A program made the translations under genes and the position numbers. This document shows positions 14,601-23,600 of a stretch of 30,738 nt of DNA, piece after piece. Each line of letters starts with the position of its first letter. Positions within the stretch are counted from its first letter, which is position 1. Origin of the DNA: a virus; the IMG/VR virus record IMGVR_UViG_3300038701_001584, positions 1-30,738 of that record, one strand, 5' to 3'. The notes under the pieces are model-generated. The model was given only the letters and a program-made list of their open reading frames with translations, had not been told where the DNA came from and did not search any database.

Positions 14601-16974
14601 GGTTGCGCTAGAAACATTCAAACAGGATTCAGAATACTTTAATAGTCTAGATCCATTCCAGCAATATCTTTACGTTCAGACTCTTCTTACCGTAGAGGAC
14701 ACGCTGGATATGGACGAATATCAAGCCTGGCTCGCTAAAAATCCCACCCTTGCAAGAAATGTTAGCGAGGGAAGGATTGAAGCTGGTTATTCTCTCCAAA
14801 TGTATCTTAGAGAAACTGCCCAGGATGTTGTGGGCTCGGGCATGGATCTAGGTGGTGACGATGGCGGAGATCCACCAGGACCAGAACCAAAAGGGGGAAG
14901 CGGGGAGGCCAAAGACACTTCAATTCTGGATCCCATCGTAAAATCAAGCAGAGACTTTGGAAATTCAGCTCAAGAGTTAACGACTGGTTTTGAAGCTTCT
15001 CTTGCAGCTATTATGGAATTTTCTGAGGGAGGGGCTTGGGGTCTGAATGGACTTGCCCGTCAACTTCGTAATGTTAATGTTTCAGAAACAATGATTGAAA
15101 AATTCCTCGGTATGGAACCAGAAGAATGGGATAAGTACAAAGACAAGCTGTTTGAAGTAGACGAAAATGATAACATTGTCGGCTTGACCGAAGAGGGTGA
15201 AGCTGTTCAACAAGCAGAAGCTAGCGCAACTATTGCTGAAGAAACAGATAGTATTGAAGCTCAAACAAAAGCTACACAGAATCAGCTAACAGCTTTTGAC
15301 AAATTAGTTGCTGGCGGTGCTAGCGTTAAAATGGCTTATGACATGATTCAAAATGAGAATATTGCTTCTGCTGTGGCTACTTCAAAAAATACCGCGGAAG
15401 TTAAGAGACTTATTTCAGCACAGCAAGAGCTTGCAAAGCTTGAAGCAGAACTTGAAGAAATTGACGAAGAAGAGCAGAGAAAAGAAAGAATTCGTGATGC
15501 CATTAAGGACATGAACAAAGAATTTGATGATCAAGTTAAAGCTCTTAATAAGATTAGAAAAGCTACTGATGAATATTCTGATGCTCAAATAGAAGCAATT
15601 ATGGGTAACAAAGATTTGCGTTCGCTTTTCTTGGAGCCAAATATTGCCAAGGGAGCACTAAAGAAAGCTCTAGAAAACGCAGAGAAGAGAGAACAGCTTG
15701 AGCTAGATATTCAGCTTCTTACTTTCGACGGTAGAGAAAACTTCTTAAACGAAGCATTCAAAAAAGCTAAAGACAAATTTTCTGCTGAAGAAACTAGAAT
15801 AGAGCTTGAGTTTGATGCTGATGTTGCAGGGGCAGAAAGTATAATTCAAGAAGCTGAGAATGAAATAAACAGCATGACCTATGCGATTGATGACTACCAG
15901 GCCCAGCTTGATGAAATTCAATACCGCGAAGATGAAATCAACGAAAAGTATGATAAGAGATTTGAAGCATTGGACAAGATTGCATCAATTAATGACAGGA
16001 TTGCAGCACAGCAACAGACACAGCTAGACCTGGCCGAAGCTCTTTCTCGTGGTGACATTGCAGCGGCAGCACAGGCCGCACAAGCTTCTCGTGAGCAGGA
16101 AATGACTGACAACATGGAAGCTCAAAGAGAAATGCTAGAGATGAGAAGAGAAGCAGAGCTAGAGTCCCTAACATTGGGCGGTATGACAAGAAAACAGCTA
16201 GAAGATCAGATAGATACTCTTAATAGAAGAATTTCTGAAATTGAAGAAACAAGATTAGAGCCACAAGAGGAGTACATCAGATTAGCAGAGCTAAGAAGAG
16301 ATGCAGAAATTGAAAACCTTGAAGTTATGGGAAGGTCAAGCTCTCAATGGGATCAAATTCAAAATGCTTTGGATGTTGCTCGTACTCGTAACTTTGAGTT
16401 TATGAATGAAATGCAAAGGCAATTCTCCATGTACCCAGAAATTTTGGCTAAGTATTTGGAGGGCGAACCCCTACCGCCACCACCCAAACTTCCACCACCA
16501 CCGCCACCACCCAGAAGAAGGGTAAGCCGACCATCTAAGTGGGAGGGCGGAAGAAAGAACGGTAGATCCAGAGAAGATCCCCCAGGTCCAGGAGGTCACA
16601 GCGCCGCCATGGGAGGACTCATTACCAAGAAAATGGCAATGGGGGGGATGATGAAGGGCGGAATGTTTAAAAAGATGAGCCTAGGTGGAATGGTGCCTAG
16701 ATATCTTGCATACGGTGGAAAGGCTTTAGGAAGTGACACTATCCCAACTATGCTAACCCCAGGAGAGTTTGTTATTCGTCGTCCCGCTGTAAATGAGTTT
16801 GGCGTGGATAACCTAACAGACATTAATCGCGGAACATACCAAGGCAATTCCATGTATAATTATAACTTAAGTGTTAACGTAAAATCTGATTCTAATCCAG
16901 AACAAATCGCTAACACAGTAATGAGAGAAATCAAGAGAGTTGATTCTCAGAGAATGAGGAATAACAGATACTAA
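8623..16974 (+). CDS. Tape measure protein, very long (2783 residues)
   Basis: Ribosome site AGAGGAG (8607-8613) supports ATG 8623. Residues 1 to about 600 hold the tape measure core with helical, Gln/Ala-rich sequence (FNQLLRQGSTNLLNFGKNTQ, AKEFMKLEEQAVKFRRVYGD, LTAMREGGINASQGANALKS). A hydrophobic membrane-like segment lies at 543-570 and a second at about 1367-1402. An Ala-rich linker (about 640-670) leads to MLTPGEAVIP at 705. A Gln/Ser-rich, probably disordered stretch follows (about 730-1330), then long helical regions and coiled coil (about 2267-2576), a proline run (about 2617-2632), a Met/Gly-rich patch, and a second MLTPGEFVI motif at 2710. The protein sets tail length and may form a channel in the host membrane. 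Its length predicts an unusually long tail. Confidence 0.93.
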   Translation: MADAQANINVNLDATRAIAQLKVLQRQISSFHQSMAIGGAKARAESSQLAQTLINNVNASGKFSASIQRTLSTTESFTNSLERNKLSMGQYFKFGMGATKSFGKMFSSEFNTINKVARERTKTLQTQYIQMGRDASGAMQSIAVRPLTLDMKNLGTQVMMNSQRQQIFNQLLRQGSTNLLNFGKNTQWAGRQLMVGFTIPLSIMGATAAKEFMKLEEQAVKFRRVYGDMFTTDAETEKALANVRELADEFTKYGIAVEKTIDLAAKVAQMGNMGDALEAQVTQATRLAVLGGLEQQEALDTTISLTNAFGVSAQDLAGKIAFLNAAENQTILAIEDFNEAIPKAGSVVQQLGGSVEDLAFFLTAMREGGINASQGANALKSSLGRLINPTEAARSELAGFGIDILSIVENNAGNLRDMVMDLGGELDKLDPLNRARAIEQLFGKFQFARMSTMFQNITKDGSQARKVLDLTAQSTEELAILAERELSRVEDSIGFKFKKQLENLQASLAPIGGEFIKAVTPIIEGATKILKWFNGLGDGAKQFAVIAVAAVGVIAPTFLMLFGLVANGFANFIKGISKVGSFLGVLSGQSKMVGGSISYMTQEQIEAQSVSSSLEQTHQRLYQLFTSESAAVDTLAAAYGRAAAQMSSLNSAGAGRAAAGAAGATSAAGAASTKRYNPFIPPKKYNKGVVMVPGPKGKGDIVPAMLTPGEAVIPAEETRKYLPLIKGIVDDNLPGYQESNVDQITRQLGGKSFNVRPGTDVSKVDIKLARLAGAEQTAPGVSGMVADELGEVQLSVGALDTAIKKVNDSANNFVRIVQTLPEANAPASKQGVIASHGTGQTKYSPEEAGTMATQLPQGQLRSALEEASTTGKRATGYSELVFGESAAFNENIATGEERGDFFRKNQDITSAPMQESGYLNLEDSQQATDYSEFTNLVATKLEQAGSQAVSESDFQQIVANSLEEMTEGAAKQGMQAASQEIKSVSIEGKKKESGQPDKRRFEVPGGKAFTGSKLSKSKTERGGYQSHTAKVRKKFDERANQATRDLVTKRVQGAGKGDVSGIVSKDAQEDAQEYSQTLEQALESTSQDPYMYVRDRMSPHEMSGPDGKSDATEYGTEFANTLNQQSSNLTPPAPPSAGSQPSSRFSKFKDRAKSFGTQAIDRFMETAPGQSVGNYFAETSGANITNSKGEVVASPTEQAPTQIVPRQYPPGQSPSEIQARNQALVDNKLATFDAETGTMFATTTGKIQGLKDSFSVLDTEISELGDTAQDSAFDVDNHTQSVKENGDTAQRAAGQQELAPDPRTGEMVPKAQADKIARKEDRRQRRQSRASKAMMGFGAVTGGLAAATQLNVEIPGIGNIGEFAQKLLPVTGALTAIAPILLALPLPIAALVAVIGAGVYLWMRHNKQLKEATEKARKLAVGLGVGNDAMQKFAEFAGTVAPTELMNERRQLGTLPIAAGKSEFGESFIGSEQGSEYVKTVEEGITEIGRSGVIEKLGLQLSTAVASNVLTQKQAAGIAVELGRAVGDLSLGVGIAAEISKFVGPNGEEEPLPVEVFAKIIEASSEGVAETLEDLTAKALDEDAFTGFFNFDKETLQSELAAGILGQAEQVQQAIDAQTVATNDRVKALQEEGRQLAANGKQEEANAKFDEARTAQREGDAARLSLLEEQRKTLESTTGEMFRVFEASKLVSREMQNALAVSDDKGLSEEIDRQVRESLLAIEKLNNVDFGDVENMSQSELADVYYEAYEQAVALDKQQEAYNGTLTEMGKILEERFGADSTAFEKIDQIITNGDLDFELKYNLVVGVGSESLDLNDVDDFLQATTLDPENISQEEVYEYQIGQGGFAQDLTPEAEADIKEEIAAYNKSIQDAFSNIDSSLGDDASSKITQIFGKLENDEFAKELTLQVNTLIDEGDEEKAQALLDTMGQLAAYDAGPITPEVILDTYLNDPKALEEMQAALAEIETFFGENAGPDGKVTHEQVISQDIIRGGVALETFKQDSEYFNSLDPFQQYLYVQTLLTVEDTLDMDEYQAWLAKNPTLARNVSEGRIEAGYSLQMYLRETAQDVVGSGMDLGGDDGGDPPGPEPKGGSGEAKDTSILDPIVKSSRDFGNSAQELTTGFEASLAAIMEFSEGGAWGLNGLARQLRNVNVSETMIEKFLGMEPEEWDKYKDKLFEVDENDNIVGLTEEGEAVQQAEASATIAEETDSIEAQTKATQNQLTAFDKLVAGGASVKMAYDMIQNENIASAVATSKNTAEVKRLISAQQELAKLEAELEEIDEEEQRKERIRDAIKDMNKEFDDQVKALNKIRKATDEYSDAQIEAIMGNKDLRSLFLEPNIAKGALKKALENAEKREQLELDIQLLTFDGRENFLNEAFKKAKDKFSAEETRIELEFDADVAGAESIIQEAENEINSMTYAIDDYQAQLDEIQYREDEINEKYDKRFEALDKIASINDRIAAQQQTQLDLAEALSRGDIAAAAQAAQASREQEMTDNMEAQREMLEMRREAELESLTLGGMTRKQLEDQIDTLNRRISEIEETRLEPQEEYIRLAELRRDAEIENLEVMGRSSSQWDQIQNALDVARTRNFEFMNEMQRQFSMYPEILAKYLEGEPLPPPPKLPPPPPPPRRRVSRPSKWEGGRKNGRSREDPPGPGGHSAAMGGLITKKMAMGGMMKGGMFKKMSLGGMVPRYLAYGGKALGSDTIPTMLTPGEFVIRRPAVNEFGVDNLTDINRGTYQGNSMYNYNLSVNVKSDSNPEQIANTVMREIKRVDSQRMRNNRY

Positions 16975-17645
16975 TGGCTACACTTCCATACATGCAGGGT
17001 CGTAAGAGATACGCTAGACCACAGGCAATGCTTTTTGCAGATAACCCTGGACAAATTGTGGAAGACACCAGCTCGGGATCTCCTACAGAGGGGCAGTCTT
17101 TTTATATACCGCTAGGAAACGAAATTGGTTCAGCAAATTTTGATGAAAGTGATCCATATGAGTTCTTAATACTGTCTGATGACAATAGGCAACCTATACA
17201 ATTTAGACCCACAAGAATCGAAACAAAAGAGAGAATGGCAAATGGTAGAATGAGATCTTACCATATTGCTGATAAGCTAAGCATATCAACAGCTTGGAAC
17301 ATGTTGCCATCAAGGTCGTATTCGTTAAACCCAGATTTTAACATAGAGGGAAGCTCCCCCTACAAAAATGTCACTAACGCAGAGTTTACTAGTGATGGAG
17401 GTGCTGGGGGTGTAGAGCTTTTTGACTGGTACAGCAAATACACTGGATCCTTTTGGGTTTACCTGTCTTACGACAAATATACCAATTTCTCACATGATAA
17501 TAATCCTGACGAAATGTTTCAAAATTTAAACAAATATAGTCAAGTTATCGAGGTATTCTTTGGAAGTTTTGATTATTCAGTTGAAAAACGCGGAGGAAGC
17601 AACTACGATTTCTGGACTATTAACCTCAGCTTGGAAGAGGCGTAA
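16974..17645 (+). CDS. Probable distal tail protein
   Basis: The ATG shares one base with the tape measure stop (TAATG), so translation is coupled. The 223 residues are beta-rich: FYIPLGNEIGSANFDESDPYEF, then QPIQFRPTRIETKERMANGR, and an aromatic segment FDWYSKYTGSFWVYLSYDKY, ending with FFGSFDYSVEKRGGSNYDFW and NLSLEEA. The last part, with a strand carrying a tail-tube-like edge, is common in distal tail proteins that join the tube to the tip. Gene order (tape measure, this gene, hub) is the canonical order for Dit-type proteins. I see no carbohydrate-binding insertion. It ends in a second TAATG coupling to the hub gene. Confidence 0.6.
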   Translation: MATLPYMQGRKRYARPQAMLFADNPGQIVEDTSSGSPTEGQSFYIPLGNEIGSANFDESDPYEFLILSDDNRQPIQFRPTRIETKERMANGRMRSYHIADKLSISTAWNMLPSRSYSLNPDFNIEGSSPYKNVTNAEFTSDGGAGGVELFDWYSKYTGSFWVYLSYDKYTNFSHDNNPDEMFQNLNKYSQVIEVFFGSFDYSVEKRGGSNYDFWTINLSLEEA

Positions 17646-20600
17646 TGTTTAAAAATGAAAAATTGCAAGAGCACCTAGAGACATCTTCCAGTATTAATTC
17701 TCAGCCAGCAGTAATTGCTGAATGGAACATGAGTGTTGCTGAAAATATTGCTACAATTGGCAACTACAGATATCGCCCAAATGCTGATCCAGCAGGAGAC
17801 GACGGGGTATTTCTTTTAATCAATGATCAGTATGATCCTAATGATGCAACCAATGATGTAAAGTTCTATACAGATGCCACTTATGCAGATACCGTCGTAG
17901 ATGGCGGACTTGACGATAACGATCAGCCAATTGCTTTTGTTTCTGACAATGAAAAAGAAAGACTTTTATATTCTTTAGAAGATTGCTTCAACAGATTTAG
18001 GCCACGATCTGGAATTAACAAGCTTAGATATTTTGAAAATAATTTTACTCACCACACTAATAGGGACATGGCAAAAAGGCCAAGATACTATATGCCTAGT
18101 CGTGAAGATGCTTTTAAGTATTGGACTTCTTATAGAAAAGAAAACGGCATAGAAAGAGGGATTGCTACAGAACTTTTTGGTGTAGATCAATACTACATCC
18201 ATGACGCTGCCCCCTTTGTCGTTTATAAAGAGCCCATACCAGTAAACAAAATTGTTGTTAAAATGCAAACGCATGTTGGCGAAGTCAATCTAGGCCCATT
18301 TCAAAATGGTTCTGAAGAAATCGAAGATCCATTTTTTGGTGAAAGCAATAAAAAAACTCCAGCAAGGTGGAAGATTCAGTATTTAAATGAAAATAATTGG
18401 GTAGATGCCATATCTTTTGATGAGTCTTCTGTCAGAGAAGACAACTCTCCAGTTATAGGCTCAGATGGTTACGTTGAAGTTTCTTATGGGTTAATAATTC
18501 CAGAGCAATACCGTGAAGGCTTTTACTTTGTAGATTCTTACATTTCGGCATCCTTGTTGCCAGATAATCCAATAAGTGGAAGCGCTTATCTTGTCGGGGC
18601 ATCAGGGGATAGCCTGGGCACATTCTATATTTGGACGGGTAGTCAGTATGAAACTTTTCTTCCAAACTATGGATGGTCGCTATCTAAAGAAACGCTAGAC
18701 GGAAAAACCCACCTAGTAAACACATTAACTAATCCAGAGCAATATCCAAATTCACTTTCCGGCCAGCGAGATTATAGAGAAATTCAATATATTCGTGGTA
18801 TTCGTATTGTTGTAGAAACAATGGACACTCAAAACTCTAGCTTTGATTTAATAGAAATATCTCCAAGATTAGCCGCAAATCTTACAGATAAAGTGCAATC
18901 TTTTTCTGTTGATAAAAGTGCTTCCGATCTAGGTGTAAGTGGTATGCCAGTTGGACAATTGCTTAGCTCGGTTGGATCGTTAGAAATTTTTGACTATGAT
19001 CAGTCTTTTAACAAAAAGAATACCAATAGCATTATTTCTAAATACTTAGAAGTTAATCTTCAGGTTAAGTTTTATGAAATAATTAATTTTGTAGAAGACC
19101 AAGACTTTTACGAATATTACGTTCCTATAAAAACCATGTATGCTGATTCGTTTCCAGAAATCTCTTCAAGTACCAGGAAGACAACAGTAAGCCTTAGAGA
19201 TTTATTCTTTTATTTTGAGTCTACGACAGCCCCTCAAATTTTTATAGAGAATGCTTCTTTAAGTTACGCTATTTCTTTGTTGCTCGATTCGATAGGTTTT
19301 TCCAATTATTCTTTTTTGAGAGTAGACGAAGAAGATGACCCAATCATACAATATTTTTTTGTAGCCCCAGATCAAAGTGTAGCAACTATATTACAACAGT
19401 TAGCTGTGTCAACTCAGTCTGCAATGTTTTTTGACGAATATAACAATTTTATTGTAACAACAAAAAACTACATTATGCCAACAGAAGAACAAAGACCAAC
19501 TGATCTAGTTCTTAAAGGATCTAAGGATCAAATAAAATCGGGGCAGCTGGAAAATGATTCTAGCTCTACTAAGCTTTCAAACATAATAGAGATGTCTTCT
19601 TCTGAAAACAAAATCTTTAACGATGGCTCTATAAACTATACATCTAGGTACATTCAAAAAACATATGGATCATTAAAACAGGCGAGCATAATAGACAGAG
19701 ACAAGACATGGATATATAAGCCAGTACTACTATGGGAAGTTTCTGGAGAAGAGATTGCTAGGTCTAGGGAAGAGTCAATAGAAACCTCAAGCTCTTACAC
19801 GCTTTCTGCTATACCACTCAACTCTGATATCTTGGCGACACCTCCTTCTGTTGTAAATGGAGAGGTTGTAAACAATATCATCGACCTGGGGGAAGGTGTC
19901 TACTGGCTTGGAAGATATAACGGATATTTCTACGCTAATGGAGAAATTATTAAGTTTGACGCTGTCGAATATAGTGTTTCTGGAGTGGGAAATGTTTGGG
20001 TATCAAGCGTTAGGGAGTATCAGAATTATTTTGCACAAATAGGATTTAACGGAAAGCTTTACCCAACAGGAAGAGTAAAAATTTACGCGGAACCAAATTA
20101 TGAAGAAATCGGCGGAATCACAGTTCTTTCTAACGGAGAAGTCGCCAAACACGGTAGAGGTCAATTTGGAACACCAATAGTTTTTCATCCAGCTGGACTA
20201 GACGAATACTGGTCGGACAATACAGCTGCTGCGTCGGTAAATGGTGTAGAAATGGACTCAAAGTATTTATTTTCAGAAACGCTTGAAACAGACCTAAGTG
20301 GTATATATAACGAAGGAAGCAACAAGGGTAGAGTTTTTGCTGAAATAGAAGATCCAGAAAAAATATTTGCTATTACATATGCTAATTCTCAGTGGGTCGG
20401 TGCGGGGAACTCTGGAAAGTTTAGACTATCGGATAATGGCCTAGACTGGGAAACTCTGGTAGATTCTGATATTGCAAACAGTGTTGTGTTCAATTCCATT
20501 GCATTAGGAAAGGATGGATCCAACAATGATTTGTGGATAGCCGCAGGCACCAAGCAGATTGGGGAAGACTCTAGTGAAGCATTTATGGCTTCTTCGCCAG

Positions 20601-23600
20601 ACTATACAGATTGGTCAGTAGTTAGTAGTGGTTTTGCTTCAGACACAATTAACGAAGTTAGGTATTTAAACAATAAATGGATAGCTGTAGGAAAAGTTAG
20701 CGAAGTTAGGGTTTCTGAAGATGGAGCTAGCTGGACAACCAAAACTCCAAATTTTGATTTAAATCCAAAAACTATTACAGCAATATCCAGGGCAAGCACT
20801 GTTAATCTTTCTAGCATTAGCAACGGTACTCCAGCAGAGTTTACCCTCAATGGACATGGGCTAAGGCATAACGATAAAATTGAATTGCTCACAACAGGCA
20901 CTTTACCAACAGGGCTAAATACCTCAACGACATATTATGTTCAATTTGTAAGCGCAAACTCTTTTTATGTTGCGACATCTCCCGATGGTGCTACAGTATC
21001 TACCACGTCTGCCGGAAGTGGGACGCACAGCTTCAGGTTGCTTGGAGCGGTTATAACAGCAAGCAATCACGGTATGCAGGACAATAATGTTTTTCATATT
21101 ATCCCAGATGGATCGTTACCCTCTGGTATAGAAGAAAAAAAGATATATTTTGCTAGAAAGATTGACAACAACAGATTTTATTTTTCAGCAGAGCAGAACG
21201 GTATCCTTGTAGACTTTATCAATTCTCAATCTGGAGTAAGTCACACTCTTAATAGATTTGGAGAAACAAATCTTCAGACCGCCGCCTTTGGAGATGGAAA
21301 ATGGCTAGTTGCTGGAACAAATGGTCAAATTTCAATAACTGAAGACTTGGATAACTGGACAGCAGTTAGCTCTGGATTTAGTCTTACCTCAATTAACAGT
21401 GTAGTTTATGCAAATAATTTATGGGTCGCCGTCGGAAATGCTGGAAAGATTAGAACTTCTACCAACGCAACATCTTGGACAGGAAGAACCTCAAACTTTG
21501 GATCAACAAATATTAATTCAGTAGCATTTGGAAATAATCTTTGGGTAGCCGCGGGAGATGCCGGAAGGCTAAGCACTTCCCCAGACGGCCTTTCTTGGAC
21601 GGCACGAACGACTAAGTTTGCATCAAATATTTTTGAAGTAGCATATGGTAATAGGTGGGTTATTGTAGGAGACAGACTTCAGGTTCAATCATCAACCAAT
21701 GGCTCAACCTGGGTAGATCAGAGTCACGACAATGCTGGCCCAGTAATATTTGAAACAGAATTATCTCATAACCTAGAGCCATTTGATTATGTGCAGTTTA
21801 AGACAAATGGGGCCTTGCCATCGGATGAACCCAAAGAAAAGCAAGTTCTTAATTTGATTAATCAGGGAGATCCTACCGAAGATAATCCAGATCCTTCTTT
21901 TGGGATAGAGTGGGCAACTTTCATAAGAATTGGACATGGCTTATCTACTGGAGACACAATTAAGCTTTTTACAACAGGAACTTTGCCAGCACCACTAAGT
22001 ACAGAAAAGGTGTATTACGTTACAGTTGTAGACTCTAATGGGTTCAATGTTAGCGAGAGCGATGGCGGTCCTCTGGTAGAAGTTACTGGCAGCAGCTGGA
22101 GCTATGATCCCAATGGAGTGATAGATAGTTATTCTGAATTTTATGTCGGAGGTGTTCAGCCAAACAGAAGGTATTACGTTACCCCAGCAAAGCTTGACAA
22201 TTACCAGTTTACTGTTGCTGAAACAATTGAGGACGCAAGGAATGGCAATATTTTAACTGCTGGCGGAAGTCAGAGTGGAGAACATTCCCTTATACTAGAC
22301 ACAGTTGAAGATATTCTCCTTATAGAAAGTTTTGATAATAACCCTGGTGAAGTACTTACAATTAGTACAGAGTCTAATCACAATCTTGAAGTTGGCGACA
22401 GGGTATTTTTTGAAATGCATATAGGTTCATTTTATTCTGACAATAATTTACCAGCTGGACTTGCCAAATATGCAGAATACTACGTTAACAGCGTTTTGTC
22501 AGGAATATCGTTTACAGTATCAGAAACAAGACAGGGTAATGCCTTTTTAGCAAATGGTTATGCTGGACAAATAGACTCAGAGAATAGAGCATACATTGCC
22601 AAAAATGTGACTAATGGCGTTTTGGGGTCTACAATATACGCTCCTTCACTTTCAGATATAAGATCTGGAAGTCTTGTGGAGATAACTTCTGGCAATGGAG
22701 AACTACTTGCAGATACCAGAGTCTCAGCTACTAGGCCAGCTAGTAGGATATCATTTAACATCGATAGCTTTACCTTCGATTCAGAGTACACAATATTTAA
22801 TTCTAGCAATCATCAGCTTTTTACTGGTGATGACGTTAGCTTGTCAACAACTGGATCTTTTCCAACAGGAATTAATCCAAGCTTGATATACTATGTAGAG
22901 AAAATAAGCAACAACTCTTTTGCTTTAAGAATTTCTCCAGATGGAGATTACGTAATAGCTATAGATTCAGGACAGTCTGGGTCACATTCAGTTTCAAAAA
23001 CTTTAGGATCTTCTGACAAAATTATTATTTCTAAAGAAGTTCAGGAGTTGTTGCTCAAAAACGACGAAATGTTTTTTAGCGAAAACACAGTAATCGGAAG
23101 TACACCGACTGAGGTATATTTCGAAAACTCTATACTTGTAACGGATGAGCCTGCGGTAGTTAATTCTGGGAAAGCTGGACAAAGTGATGAAAACTTTGAG
23201 CTAGCCAGGTCTTCTTCTCGTAATGGAATTATTAAAAACTTCTTGGCCAAGACATCTTTTAGTGAGTCCGACGTTAACAAGTTTTACTCAACTCAGGCTG
23301 GCACAATCCAGTCCTCCGCTCTGGTAATGACTGGTCCAAGCTTTAGAACAGAAATCGAGGCAGATCAAGACAAGAACCCCCTTAACTTTGTTTCTTATGT
23401 ATACAAAGAGCTAGATAATAAGTTTACTCATTTTGGAACCAGGATGAGAATTATCGGACGAATGAGTGCTGAGGATAGATTGCAAACAGCTTTTAACAGC
23501 ATAAACTATTATCAAGCTTTAACCGAAAATCCTAGCGACCCACTCTCTTTTTCTGGAAGCTCTGGTGGCATAGCCTGTATGATAAATCCAGAAACAAATA

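Noticed and set aside
14860-14920. Gly/Asp/Pro-rich segment of the tape measure gene as a protein boundary
   Set aside because: The frame stays open, no stop or new ribosome site is seen; it is more likely a flexible linker.
16850-16862. TGTATAAT within the tape measure gene as a promoter
   Set aside because: It encodes a plausible Met-Tyr-Asn stretch in a conserved C-terminal region and lies over 100 bases before the next gene start, which is translationally coupled.
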